DNA of 15,007 bases from Rhodospirillaceae bacterium (GCA_002700865.1 PAFB01000130.1:1-15007), one strand, 5' to 3'. Counted from the first letter of the stretch, positions 7,302 to 15,007 are shown. Notes: generated by a model not told the origin, from the sequence alone. A program made the numbers and translations.

Positions 7302-9731
7302 TCAGCTCCTCAGCCGCATACCAGCAGGGTCGAACGGGGCTTCGCCCAGAACGCGCGCGGCGTGCGGTATACCAAGCGCTGCGACATCGACTTCGCTGCC
7401 CGGCTCGCAAAACGGTGCTTTGAGGAAGCCAAGAGCCAAACCTTGTTCGGTCGTGTAGGAATAGCCGCCCGAACTGACCCGCCCGATATAATCCCCGCTT
7501 TTGGAAAAAATCGGCTCGCCACCGACGGGGTCCGCGTTGTGGGGGGTGTCGACGCTCAGAATGACCAGCTGCTCACGGGGAGCGCGGTCCTTCAGCTCGA
7601 TGTAAGCCTGCTTGCCCAGGAAGTCTTCTTCCTTGTCCAGTTTAATCAAACGATCGAGACCGACCTCCTGTGGCCAGTATTCTGGCGAATATTCGCGCCC
7701 CCACGACCCATAGCCCTTTTCCAACCGCAAACTCATCAGCGCGCGCGACCCGACAGGACGCACGTTGAGCGCCTGCCCCGCGTCCAGAAGAGCACGGTAA
7801 AGGGCGACCTGATCGTCTTCAGAGACATAGATTTCATACCCCAAGTCACCCGTGAAACTCACCCGAAGCACCTTGGCGTTCAAACCTGCGACGGTCATCT
7901 GCCGTGACCGCATGAAGCGGAAGTTTTCGTTGCTGAGGTCTTCGTTGGACAGTCGGCTCAGTAGGTCGCGTGCAGACGGACCGGCAACATTGAAACCCGC
8001 CCAGCCGCGGGTCATGCTGGTAAAGCTGACACTTGCCGGGCGCGGTACCGCGTTGAAATAGCGCCGATGATAGCGCTCGGCCATGCCTGAACCAATCATC
8101 AGAAAGTGTTCTTCATCCAGCATAGTGATCGTGAAATCACCCGCTATACCACCGCGCACAGACAGCAGCGGGGTCAGACAGGATTTGCCGACTTCGACGG
8201 GGACGCGATTGGCCACAATCTTGTTGAGCCACTGCGCCGCACCCGCGCCTTTGATTTCGTATTTACCGAAGTTGGACACATCGATGATACCGACGCCAGA
8301 ACGCAGGGCGCGGCATTCGTCGCCGACGTGCTGCCACCAGTCCTGACGCTCAAAGCCATAGGTCTCCGCCCGCTCGACACCCTTTGGTGCGTACCAAAGC
8401 GGATGCTCCCACCCATAGTTCAGCCCAAACACCGCGCCCAGCTCGGCCTGAGCGTCGTAAGCAGGACGGGTCCGGACAGGGCGGCCGGATTGGCGTTCTT
8501 CGAAGGGAAAGTGGATGGAAAAGCGGGTGCCGTAGGTTTCCATGGCCCGCGCCTTGGTAAAGGCCTTGCCCGCCCATTCACCATAGCGGGCCATGTCCCA
8601 GGGGAACATGTCGTATTCGGGCTCCCCCTCAATGATCCACTGCGCCAGTGTGAGTCCCAGGCCACCAGACTGAGAAAAGCCCGGAATAATGCCGCATGCG
8701 GTGTAGTAATTGGACAGTTCCGGTACCGGGCCGAGCAGCACGGCGGCATCAGGGGACCAGATCATGGGGCCGTTGATCACGCGCTTGATCCCGGCCTCGC
8801 CCAACATCGGCAGCCGCTCACAAGCACGCATGACATTGTCGGCAATCCTGTCGAGGTCGTCGTTGAGCAGTTCGTGACCAAAGTCCAGCGGGGTTCCGTT
8901 TTCCGACCAGTATCGGCCATCGCGCTCGTAGGCGCCAACGAGAAAGCCTTTGCCTTCCTGGCGCAGGTAATACTCACCGTCTCGGTCAGCAACCGCCGGT
9001 AACTCGAAACCGAGATTGGCGACTTCGGGCACTTCTTCGGTCACGAAATACTGGTGCTCCATGGGCATCAGCGGCAGTTCCAACCCGGCCAACCGCGCCA
9101 CTTCACGGCCCCACAAGCCCGCTGCGTTGACCAGAACTCGTGTCTGAATCGTACCCTTTTCAGTCACCACGTCCCAGCCGCCGTCCGCGCGCTGGTTGGT
9201 TTCCAGAACCGGGCAAAAGCGCTCAATGGTGACGCCACGGTTGCGGGCGGCCTGTGCGTAAGCATGCGTGACGCCGTTTACGTCAACATGCCCACTCTCA
9301 GATTCCCAAACGGCCATCTGAATCCCATCGAAGTTCACAAACGGATGCTTTTCCGCGGCTTCCTTGAGGCTAATTTCGTGAAACTCAACACCCTGAAACT
9401 GGCGAGCCTTCGCCGCGCTGATCCGCAGTTGGTGCGCGCGCTCGTCAGACTGTGCCAGATAGAGGTATCCGGTCTGGTGAAATCCAACAGACTGTCCCGT
9501 CTCCTGCTCCAATTCCCGGTAAAGGTTCATGGTGTAGTACTGCAAGCGTGCGATATTGTTGGTATCATGAAGACCATGAACGCCACCTGCCGCATGCCAC
9601 GAAGACCCGCTGGTCAGTTCCTGACGCTCCAATAGCATCACTTCGGTCATCCCGAGCTTTGCCAGATGATAAGCAATCGAACAGCCGATGACGCCGCCAC
9701 CAATAATGACGGCTTCCGTTTGATGTTTCAC
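7302..9731 (-). CDS. FAD-dependent oxidoreductase/aminomethyltransferase fusion (dimethylglycine/sarcosine dehydrogenase-like)
   Basis: An 809-residue two-part enzyme. Residues about 6-370 are a DAO-type FAD domain: Rossmann motif GGGVIG (11-16), ribose-binding Glu35, and His46 in 'SGSSWHAAGG', the histidine that carries covalent FAD in dimethylglycine and sarcosine dehydrogenases. A linker domain follows (about 370-430). The GcvT-like folate domain (about 435-710) contains 'GIIDVSNFGKYEIKG', 'GGIAGDFTI' and 'GDLGYEIYV' (628-635), and a GcvT C-terminal barrel spans about 720-800. The family oxidatively removes N-methyl groups and passes the one-carbon unit to tetrahydrofolate as 5,10-methylene-THF. 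The start is GTG, placing the Rossmann strand at the usual distance. It is first in a unit with the hydroxylase and diverges from the livGFHM operon across 181 bp. Exact substrate (dimethylglycine, sarcosine or another N-methyl amine) cannot be told from sequence. Confidence 0.92.
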   Translation of the reverse strand: MKHQTEAVIIGGGVIGCSIAYHLAKLGMTEVMLLERQELTSGSSWHAAGGVHGLHDTNNIARLQYYTMNLYRELEQETGQSVGFHQTGYLYLAQSDERAHQLRISAAKARQFQGVEFHEISLKEAAEKHPFVNFDGIQMAVWESESGHVDVNGVTHAYAQAARNRGVTIERFCPVLETNQRADGGWDVVTEKGTIQTRVLVNAAGLWGREVARLAGLELPLMPMEHQYFVTEEVPEVANLGFELPAVADRDGEYYLRQEGKGFLVGAYERDGRYWSENGTPLDFGHELLNDDLDRIADNVMRACERLPMLGEAGIKRVINGPMIWSPDAAVLLGPVPELSNYYTACGIIPGFSQSGGLGLTLAQWIIEGEPEYDMFPWDMARYGEWAGKAFTKARAMETYGTRFSIHFPFEERQSGRPVRTRPAYDAQAELGAVFGLNYGWEHPLWYAPKGVERAETYGFERQDWWQHVGDECRALRSGVGIIDVSNFGKYEIKGAGAAQWLNKIVANRVPVEVGKSCLTPLLSVRGGIAGDFTITMLDEEHFLMIGSGMAERYHRRYFNAVPRPASVSFTSMTRGWAGFNVAGPSARDLLSRLSNEDLSNENFRFMRSRQMTVAGLNAKVLRVSFTGDLGYEIYVSEDDQVALYRALLDAGQALNVRPVGSRALMSLRLEKGYGSWGREYSPEYWPQEVGLDRLIKLDKEEDFLGKQAYIELKDRAPREQLVILSVDTPHNADPVGGEPIFSKSGDYIGRVSSGGYSYTTEQGLALGFLKAPFCEPGSEVDVAALGIPHAARVLGEAPFDPAGMRLRS

Positions 9732-9788
9732 GAATCCTGCCTTCGCATTCAGGTGATGTCGAACGGGGAATAGACCACCAAGTCACCG

Positions 9789-9801
9789 GAAAGAATCTTT
9801 C
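9789..9801. promoter_or_regulatory. Palindrome in the divergent flavoprotein/livG region
   Basis: GAAAGAATCTTTC is a perfect 6+1+6 palindrome about 58 bp upstream of the flavoprotein start. It is a candidate operator for the minus-strand unit or for both directions. No regulator can be assigned. Confidence 0.35.
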
Positions 9802-9869
9802 GTTTGCGCGCCATAGTGACGACATATCGGGATTCGGGGTCGTATTCCTTGCGCCAACGGGGGTTCACT

Positions 9870-9880
9870 GTGCTAAGCAC
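9870..9880. promoter_or_regulatory. Palindrome just upstream of livG
   Basis: GTGCTAAGCAC is a perfect 5+1+5 palindrome ending 32 bp before the livG ATG, where an operator overlapping the promoter or start site would sit. Promoter hexamers are not clear. It could also be a small mRNA hairpin. Confidence 0.35.
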
Positions 9881-9912
9881 GGCGTCAAATTACGGTAACA
9901 CGCGGAATACCA

Positions 9913-10713
9913 ATGATTCAGGTGGAAAACGTCTCAAAGCACTTCGGCGGGGTGAAGGCTGTCGATCATGCCACGCTGACAATTGCAGAAGGCTCGATCA
10001 CGGGGTTGATCGGACCAAACGGCGCCGGAAAGACAACGCTCTTTAATTGCATCGCGGGGGCTCTCTCACCCACCGAAGGCAAGATTCTCCTCGACGGCGA
10101 AGACATCACCGGGCTGCAACCCCATGAGCTGTACGAAAAAGGCCTGATGCGGACCTTCCAGCTCGCTCACGAGTTCTCCACCCTGACCGTCACTGACAAT
10201 CTGATGATGGTGCCGGGGGATCAGGCCGGTGAAGGGCTGATGTCTGCGTGGTTTCAGCGGGGTAAGATCCGGGAGCAGGAGCAGGAGATTCTGGCGCGCG
10301 CAAAAGACGTGATCGATTTCCTAAACCTGAACCAAGTCGCCGACGAACTGGCTGGCAATCTGTCTGGTGGACAGAAGAAATTGCTGGAACTGGGGCGAAC
10401 CATGATGGTTGATGCCAAAATAGTCTTGCTCGACGAGGTCGGGGCTGGCGTGAACCGTACCCTACTCAAAGACATTGGCGATGCCATCATCCGTCTGAAC
10501 AAGGAACGCGGCTACACCTTCTGTATGATTGAGCACGACATCGACTTCATTTCCCGGCTCTGTGATCCGGTGATTGTGATGGCGGAGGGAACCGTGCTCG
10601 CTGAAGGCAAGGCTGAAGAGGTCAAGTCGGATGAACGGGTCATCGAGGCCTACCTTGGCACGGGCCTGAAACACAAGACCCCCGAGCAGCAGCGCGCGGA
10701 GGGCACGGCATGA
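9913..10713 (+). CDS. livG: Liv-type ABC importer ATP-binding protein LivG
   Basis: A 266-residue ATPase of the hydrophobic/branched-chain amino acid transporter family, powering uptake through the LivH/LivM pore. Walker A GPNGAGKTT (34-42), Q-loop Gln83 in 'RTFQLAHEF', signature LSGGQKK (150-156), Walker B IVLLDE (170-175) and switch His208 in 'MIEHDIDFI' are intact. After the catalytic Glu the sequence is 'VGAGVN' rather than the more common 'PAAGLN'. 'MIEHDMD'-type switch sequence and the longer loop after the Q-loop separate LivG from LivF. It has ATG with a weak GGAA 5 nt upstream, is first in the operon, and its TGA overlaps the ATG of the next gene. Confidence 0.94.
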   Translation: MIQVENVSKHFGGVKAVDHATLTIAEGSITGLIGPNGAGKTTLFNCIAGALSPTEGKILLDGEDITGLQPHELYEKGLMRTFQLAHEFSTLTVTDNLMMVPGDQAGEGLMSAWFQRGKIREQEQEILARAKDVIDFLNLNQVADELAGNLSGGQKKLLELGRTMMVDAKIVLLDEVGAGVNRTLLKDIGDAIIRLNKERGYTFCMIEHDIDFISRLCDPVIVMAEGTVLAEGKAEEVKSDERVIEAYLGTGLKHKTPEQQRAEGTA

Positions 10714-11414
10714 GCTTCTTGACTGGCGAAAACATCTTTGGCGGTTACGGCGGCGCGGATATTCTGCACGGGTGTACAGTCGGCGTGGAAAAGGGCGAGA
10801 TCGCTGTGATCGTCGGCCCCAATGGTGCGGGTAAGTCCACGGCGATGAAGGCCTTGCTGGGCATGCTGACAGTGCGTGAAGGCGCGGTCCGGCTTGATGG
10901 TAAGGACATCACTCACCTCAGCCCGCAGGACCGCGTTTCCGAAGGAATGGCTTTTGTCCCGCAGACCAGCAACGTCTTTGCCGGAATGACGGTTCAGGAA
11001 AATCTGGAAATGGGCGCTTATCTGCGTCGCGACGATATTTCTGAAACCATGGAACAGGTGTTCTCCCTCTTTCCCATTCTGGGCGAGAAACGGCGGCAGC
11101 TGGCCGGTGAACTGTCAGGCGGGCAGCGCCAGCAGGTCGCGGTCGGTCGCGCGCTGATGACCAAGCCGAGCGTGCTTATGCTCGATGAGCCGACAGCGGG
11201 TGTATCGCCCATCGTCATGGACGAACTGTTCGACCGCATCCTCGAAGTCCGCGCGACCGGTATCGCCGTTCTGATGGTCGAGCAAAACGCCCGTCAGGCG
11301 CTGGAAATCGCCGACCGTGGCTATGTTCTGGTGCAGGGCGAAAATAAGTACACCGACACGGGCGCAGCGCTTCTCGCTGACCCGGATGTCCGCAAATCTT
11401 TCTTGGGGGGTTAA
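10710..11414 (+). CDS. livF: Liv-type ABC importer ATP-binding protein LivF
   Basis: A 234-residue second ATPase of the importer, expected to pair with LivG. Walker A GPNGAGKST (36-44), Q-loop in 'FVPQTSNVF', signature LSGGQRQQ (135-142), Walker B VLMLDEPTAGVSP (155-167) and 'MVEQNARQAL', with Gln at the switch position as is usual in LivF. It is translationally coupled to livG by an ATGA overlap, with GGAGGG (10698-10703) 6 nt before the ATG. It ends 3 bp before livH. Confidence 0.95.
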   Translation: MSFLTGENIFGGYGGADILHGCTVGVEKGEIAVIVGPNGAGKSTAMKALLGMLTVREGAVRLDGKDITHLSPQDRVSEGMAFVPQTSNVFAGMTVQENLEMGAYLRRDDISETMEQVFSLFPILGEKRRQLAGELSGGQRQQVAVGRALMTKPSVLMLDEPTAGVSPIVMDELFDRILEVRATGIAVLMVEQNARQALEIADRGYVLVQGENKYTDTGAALLADPDVRKSFLGG

Positions 11415-11417
11415 GAC

Positions 11418-12437
11418 ATGACCGATCTACTCAACGCCCTCGTATTGATGCTCAACTTCGTGATCATCCCGGCCACCTCCTATGGCGCACAGCTTGCGCT
11501 CGGTGCTCTGGGTGTGACGCTGGTTTATGGCATCCTTCGTTTCGGCAACTTCGCCCACGGTGACACCATGGCCTTTGGCACCATGTTCACCATTTTCTTC
11601 ACCGGGTTGTTCAAGAGCATGGGCCTGAGCCTGGGCCTGCTGCCAACCGCCCTGCTGGCCCTGCCTTTTGGCATAGCCGTCACAGCACTGTATGCGGTCA
11701 GCATGGATCGCGTTGTTTATCGCCATTACCGCGTCAAACGCTCTGCACCAGTGATCCTGACCATTGCGTCCGTGGGGGTGATGTTCGTCACCAACTCCGT
11801 CGTTCGCTTCATGATCGGCACCAACGAGCAGCGCTTCAATGATGGACAGAAGTTCATCATCAAGGCGCGCGATTTCAAAGAATGGTCGGGTCTGAATGAA
11901 GGCCTGAAGCTGAAAACAACGGAGGCCCTGACCATCGTCGTCGCCGGCATGGCCGTTGCAGCGCTGTTCTGGTTCCTGCAGCGGACCCGGATGGGCAAGG
12001 CTATGCGGGCCTACTCCGACAATGAAGACCTTGCGCTGCTCTCCGGCATCAACCCTGAACGCGTCGTCATGGTCACCTGGATCATCACAGCCGGCCTTGC
12101 GACGCTGGCCGGTGTGCTGTTTGGCTTGGATAAGTCGTTCAAGCCCTTTACCTACTTCCAGCTGCTGCTGCCGATCTTTGCCGCCGCCATTCTGGGCGGT
12201 GTGGGCAATCCGTTGGGAGCCATCGCTGGCGGGTTCGTGGTGGCTTTCTCAGAGGTCATGGTGACCTACCCCTACAAGAAGTTCCTGCGATACATCATGC
12301 CGGAGAACCTCGAACCTTCCGGGCTGATGCAACTGCTGACCGTGGACTACAAATTCGCCGTCTCCTTCATCATCCTTGTTGCCGTCTTGCTGATAAAACC
12401 GACGGGACTGTTTAGCGGAAAGGTGATCCGAGCATGA
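11418..12437 (+). CDS. livH: Liv-type ABC importer permease LivH
   Basis: A 339-residue inner-membrane permease. Family marks: 'QLALGALGVTLVYGILRFGN' near the N-terminus followed by FAHGD, and the C-terminal 'FAAAILGGVGNPLGAIAGG' with a following long helix. About eight hydrophobic segments are evident. A hydrophilic stretch of about 35 residues (145-175, 'FIIKARDFKEWSGLNEGLKLK') lies mid-protein where related permeases have a periplasmic loop. It starts with ATG after a G6 run (11405-11410) spaced 7 nt, immediately after livF, and overlaps livM by ATGA. Confidence 0.94.
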   Translation: MTDLLNALVLMLNFVIIPATSYGAQLALGALGVTLVYGILRFGNFAHGDTMAFGTMFTIFFTGLFKSMGLSLGLLPTALLALPFGIAVTALYAVSMDRVVYRHYRVKRSAPVILTIASVGVMFVTNSVVRFMIGTNEQRFNDGQKFIIKARDFKEWSGLNEGLKLKTTEALTIVVAGMAVAALFWFLQRTRMGKAMRAYSDNEDLALLSGINPERVVMVTWIITAGLATLAGVLFGLDKSFKPFTYFQLLLPIFAAAILGGVGNPLGAIAGGFVVAFSEVMVTYPYKKFLRYIMPENLEPSGLMQLLTVDYKFAVSFIILVAVLLIKPTGLFSGKVIRA

Positions 12438-13834
12438 GCCAGTCGCTTCGTCCTATCCTGCTTTTCTCCGCCATGGCCCTCGCGCTGCTCGCCGTTGGCT
12501 TTGGCCAAGGCTGGTCCGTGATGCTGGTCATCTTTAACCTGTGTCTGATCAGCGCTGTCATGTCCGTTGGCCTCAACATGCAATGGGGTTACGCAGGCCT
12601 CTTTAATGCCGGGGTCATGGCCTTTGTCGCCGTGGGCGGCATGGTTGCCGTTCTGATCTCCGAGCCGCCTGTGATGGCGGGATGGGAGGCTGGCGGCGCG
12701 AGAATCCTGGTGGCCGGCGTTATGGTCGCGGCCTTTGCCGGGCTGGTTTACGCGCTTCGGCGCTACGTCAGCCGGCCCTGGATGAAGAACTGGGGAACCG
12801 CTGCGCTGCTGGTCGCCGGTTACTTCGCCATTCGACCTGTTTTTGAAGGCGGTGTCACCGCCGTTGAAGCCATCGCTGCCGCCTCAGCGGGCAATCTGGG
12901 CGGTCTGGGCCTGAATATCCTGATCAGTTGGGGCGTCGCCGCGATCGTCTGTATGGGGGTTGCCTGGATCATCGGTCGGATCGCCCTTGGACTGCGCGCA
13001 GACTATCTCGCCATTGCCACGCTCGGCATCTCTGAAATCGTGGTCGCCGTTGCCAAGAACGAGGAATGGCTGACACGTGGCGTGAAGAACATCACCAGCC
13101 TCAAGCGCTCACCGGTTCCCCGCGAAACCAACCTGCAGCAGGCTGAATGGTTCCAAAACCTGGTCAGCACGCTAACCGGCACGGCACCCACCGATGCGAA
13201 CTTCAAAATCGCGGTCATCGAAGCCTCCTCGATCTTCGTCAAGCTGTGCTTTACCGCCCTGTTTTCGATCGTCCTAGCCATCGTCCTGTTCCTCGCCATT
13301 CGAGCGCTGAACTCGCCCTGGGGCCGGATGATGCGGGCAATCCGGGATAATGATGTCGCCGCCTCTGCCATGGGCAAGAACGTCGTTCGCCGCCATCGGG
13401 AGGTGTTCATCGTGGGCGCCGCCATTCTGGGTGTTGCCGGTGCCATGCTCACCACCCTTGACGGCCAGTTCACCCCAACCGCGTACCAACCGCTACGCTT
13501 CACCTTCCTCATCTGGGTGATGGTGATTGTTGGCGGTTCAGGGAATAACCTGGGCGCGGTTCTGGGCGGGTTTGTGATCTGGTTCTTCTGGATCGAGGCT
13601 GAAGTCGCTGCGCAATGGATCTCGGTGAATATGGAAAAGGTGCTGACGCCCTACCTGGATGTCGCGCTGATCAGCTTCGGCGAAGCCGTCCTCAAGGTTC
13701 AGGATGGGGTCGATTGGCTCAAGAATGCAGCACCACACTTCCGCTACTTGCTGATGGGGCTGGTCCTGCTTCTGGCGCTCCGGTTCTCTCCGCGTGGATT
13801 AATCCCGGAAGCGGGTGCCGCCCGCACCCACTAA
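12434..13834 (+). CDS. livM: Liv-type ABC importer permease LivM
   Basis: A 466-residue inner-membrane permease that would form the heterodimeric pore with LivH. 'VGLNMQWGYAGLFNAGVMAF' is the LivM N-terminal signature, 'LGLRADYLAIATLGISEI' the cytoplasmic coupling region, and 'MVIVGGSGNNLGAVLGGFVI' the C-terminal motif. It is somewhat longer than E. coli LivM (425 residues), with an added soluble segment around 210-250 and extra residues near 375-420. It is last in the operon, overlaps livH by ATGA, and is followed 60 bp later by a strong terminator. Confidence 0.94.
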   Translation: MSQSLRPILLFSAMALALLAVGFGQGWSVMLVIFNLCLISAVMSVGLNMQWGYAGLFNAGVMAFVAVGGMVAVLISEPPVMAGWEAGGARILVAGVMVAAFAGLVYALRRYVSRPWMKNWGTAALLVAGYFAIRPVFEGGVTAVEAIAAASAGNLGGLGLNILISWGVAAIVCMGVAWIIGRIALGLRADYLAIATLGISEIVVAVAKNEEWLTRGVKNITSLKRSPVPRETNLQQAEWFQNLVSTLTGTAPTDANFKIAVIEASSIFVKLCFTALFSIVLAIVLFLAIRALNSPWGRMMRAIRDNDVAASAMGKNVVRRHREVFIVGAAILGVAGAMLTTLDGQFTPTAYQPLRFTFLIWVMVIVGGSGNNLGAVLGGFVIWFFWIEAEVAAQWISVNMEKVLTPYLDVALISFGEAVLKVQDGVDWLKNAAPHFRYLLMGLVLLLALRFSPRGLIPEAGAARTH

Positions 13835-13893
13835 ACCGCGCCAACCCTCGCTCGGGTCGGAGCGGAGGCAAAAGACAGCGCCAAGCCACAACG

Positions 13894-13931
13894 GAGGGCC
13901 AAAGCGGAAGACGCCGCTTTGGCCCTCTTTT
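13894..13931 (+). terminator. Strong rho-independent terminator of the liv operon
   Basis: GAGGGCCAAAGCGG (13894-13907) and CCGCTTTGGCCCTC (13914-13927) form a perfect 14-bp stem with a 6-nt AAGACG loop, followed by TTTT (13928-13931). It ends the livGFHM transcript. Confidence 0.92.
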
Positions 13932-13967
13932 CGTCGGTGTGCCTCGGTCTGGTAAATGATAAATATT

Positions 13968-13988
13968 CGCGCACATCCTGCGCGTTTT
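13968..13988 (+). terminator. Possible weak second terminator or hairpin
   Basis: CGCGCA (13968-13973) and TGCGCG (13979-13984) form a 6-bp stem with a 5-nt loop followed by TTTT (13985-13988). It lies 37 bp after the main terminator and could be a backup, or part of the leader of the downstream gene. Confidence 0.35.
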
Positions 13989-14059
13989 CGGTCATTTCGC
14001 TGCATAAAGCCGCATGCCATCTGAGTGGTCATTCAAGACATTGCTACGGAATGAACACC

Positions 14060-14419
14060 ATGCGCATCGCAATTATCGTCGTTAAAGCTCTCCTCACCCT
14101 CGCCTTTGTCGCCGCCGGCTCAGCCAAGTTGCTGGGCGTGCCCATGATGGTGGAGACCTATGACACCATCGGTCTGGGCCAATGGTTCCGCTACCTCACC
14201 GGCGTCATCGAAGTCGGCGGTGCCATTCTGCTGTGGGTGCCCAAGCGACAGGGATATGGTGCAGCGCTGCTGGGCGCGACGATGGTGGGTGCGGTTCTGT
14301 CTCACTTGTTCGTACTGGGCGCGGCCTCGGCGCGGCCAGCCATCGTGCTGGGCCTGCTGTCCACCTTCGTGCTGTGGTCATACCGGCGCGACATGCCGGT
14401 GATCTCTCGCCTGGCCTGA
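14060..14419 (+). CDS. Small DoxX-like integral membrane protein
   Basis: A 119-residue hydrophobic protein with about four membrane helices: 'IVVKALLTLAFVAAGSAKLLG' at the N-terminus, then 'YLTGVIEVGGAILLW', 'YGAALLGATMVGAVLSHLFV' and 'RPAIVLGLLSTFVLWSY'. The 'AAGSAKLLG' after helix 1 and 'GVIEVGGAILL' are typical of DoxX-like proteins, whose role is mostly undefined (membrane or redox associated). I chose the ATG at 14060 since GGA (14048-14050) lies 9 nt upstream; the ATG at 14051 directly abuts it, and longer in-frame extensions run into the preceding terminator. It stands alone between two terminators, unrelated in arrangement to the liv genes. Confidence 0.82.
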   Translation: MRIAIIVVKALLTLAFVAAGSAKLLGVPMMVETYDTIGLGQWFRYLTGVIEVGGAILLWVPKRQGYGAALLGATMVGAVLSHLFVLGAASARPAIVLGLLSTFVLWSYRRDMPVISRLA

Positions 14420-14462
14420 GACTGACTCCGCAAGAAACGCCAGCATCCGCTCACCGCGGCAC

Positions 14463-14500
14463 AAAAAAACCGGCGCAGGGGCCTGCCCTTGCGCCGGTTT
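14463..14500. terminator. Bidirectional terminator between the DoxX-like gene and the binding-protein gene
   Basis: AAACCGGCGC (14467-14476) pairs with GCGCCGGTTT (14491-14500), extended inward by AGGG/CCCT with one bulged base. On the minus strand the stem runs into seven Ts (14469-14463), a strong terminator for the binding-protein gene. On the plus strand only the short TTT within the stem follows, so it is weaker for the DoxX-like gene. Confidence 0.9.
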
Positions 14501-14551
14501 ATCAGTAGGTCGCCTCAGTTCTTTAAGGACCCGAGGCGAGGCCGCTTTGGA

Positions 14552-15007
14552 TTAGCGGATTTCTTTGTCGGTGAACACGCCACCTTCAACAACCTTGTAG
14601 ATGTAGGAACCAGCAGCTTCGCCAGGACCAATCAGGTTCACGTTGGACGCGCCTTCGTAGTCAACTTCGCCACCTTTGGAGATGATGCGAAGAGCCTTGC
14701 CGATCTGACCGGGGTAGATCTTCTCGCCAGGAGCGTTGGACACGTTCAGAACCTGTGCAGCGATAGCGTCACGGTCGGAAGAACCAGCAGCTTGCATCGC
14801 CATAACGAGCAGAGCAGCGGCGTCGTAGGACTCAGCGGTGAACGGTGCGGAACCGTCTACGCCATCACCGGAAACGTCGTTGATCCAAGCCATTGCACCT
14901 TCGGAGGTGGAGCCAGGAACAGTACCGTAGGAACCGTCAAAGTCGGTGCCGATTGCTGCTGCAATGGAGTCACCGATCATGCCGTCACCCATGACGAACA
15001 CGTCAAA
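14552..15007 (-). CDS. Periplasmic Liv-type substrate-binding protein, C-terminal part (gene runs off right edge)
   Basis: The last 151 residues of a Peripla_BP_6-type binding protein, the extracytoplasmic receptor of Liv-family importers. Recognisable family stretches are 'FDVFVMGDGMIGDSIAAAIG', 'GTVPGS', 'GSAPFTAESYDAAALLVMAM', 'SNAPGEKIYPGQIGKALRI' and 'NLIGPGEAAGSYIYKVVEGG', ending 'FTDKEIR' and TAA. The signal peptide and N-terminal lobe lie beyond base 15007. It converges on the liv operon side and is likely the receptor for LivGFHM, although on the other strand and with its own terminator. That gives it separate, probably higher expression, as is common for binding proteins. Ligand cannot be read from this part. 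Confidence 0.93.
   Translation of the reverse strand, partial: FDVFVMGDGMIGDSIAAAIGTDFDGSYGTVPGSTSEGAMAWINDVSGDGVDGSAPFTAESYDAAALLVMAMQAAGSSDRDAIAAQVLNVSNAPGEKIYPGQIGKALRIISKGGEVDYEGASNVNLIGPGEAAGSYIYKVVEGGVFTDKEIR

Noticed and set aside
8106..9002. 298-residue open frame on plus strand opposite the flavoprotein gene
   Set aside because: Antisense shadow of a fully conserved FAD/GcvT enzyme; no ribosome binding site or recognisable motif.
13919..14059. Extended N-terminus of the DoxX-like protein
   Set aside because: The extension overlaps the liv operon terminator and lacks a ribosome binding site; the family starts at the first membrane helix.

Overview
The window looks like chromosomal DNA of a free-living, probably marine, Gram-negative alphaproteobacterium. 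This rests on moderately GC-rich coding sequence, an outer-membrane porin with the alphaproteobacterial 'DVTLGGSIDMG'-type mature N-terminus and a terminal Phe, an EttA-type ABC-F protein, a dimethylglycine/sarcosine dehydrogenase-like flavoprotein, and a Liv-type ABC importer. The lineage is inferred from protein style only. I see no rRNA, tRNA, CRISPR, insertion sequence or phage integrase.

Left part (1-5219): an AT-rich upstream region with inverted repeats leads into a small FadR-subfamily GntR regulator (188-811, +) whose ligand domain lacks the usual metal-binding histidines. Next, on the minus strand, is an unusually long porin-like reading frame (1119-2966). It is split by one in-frame amber codon (1740-1742) and carries a Ser/Gly/Ala-rich central segment unlike the flanking barrel. 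Its leader contains a striking pair of inverted-repeat arms (2977-2997 with 3061-3095) that reach the Shine-Dalgarno sequence. Upstream of the porin, also on minus, is ettA (3537-5219).

Middle part (5351-9731): a secreted protein of unknown function (+) converges on a secreted fasciclin-domain protein (-). Upstream of the fasciclin gene are two perfect TGGTNNNACCA sites spaced 22 bp centre to centre, the operator type used by FadR-subfamily regulators. Further upstream on the same strand is a tight two-gene unit: an 809-residue FAD oxidoreductase/aminomethyltransferase fusion followed 4 bp later by an aspartyl/asparaginyl beta-hydroxylase-like oxygenase.

Right part (9913-15007): diverging from the flavoprotein is a compact Liv-type importer operon (livG-livF-livH-livM, with ATGA overlaps or 3-bp gaps), closed by a strong 14-bp-stem terminator. 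After a small DoxX-like membrane protein, the C-terminal part of a Liv-type periplasmic binding protein enters from the right edge on the minus strand. The simplest reading of the region is uptake of an amino-acid-like, possibly N-methylated, compound followed by oxidative demethylation with one-carbon transfer to tetrahydrofolate. The substrate cannot be read from the sequence.

No clear new multi-gene defence or mobile system is visible. The points most worth following are the porin amber codon and insert, the porin leader structure, the paired operator upstream of the fasciclin gene, and the flavoprotein/hydroxylase pair facing the importer.
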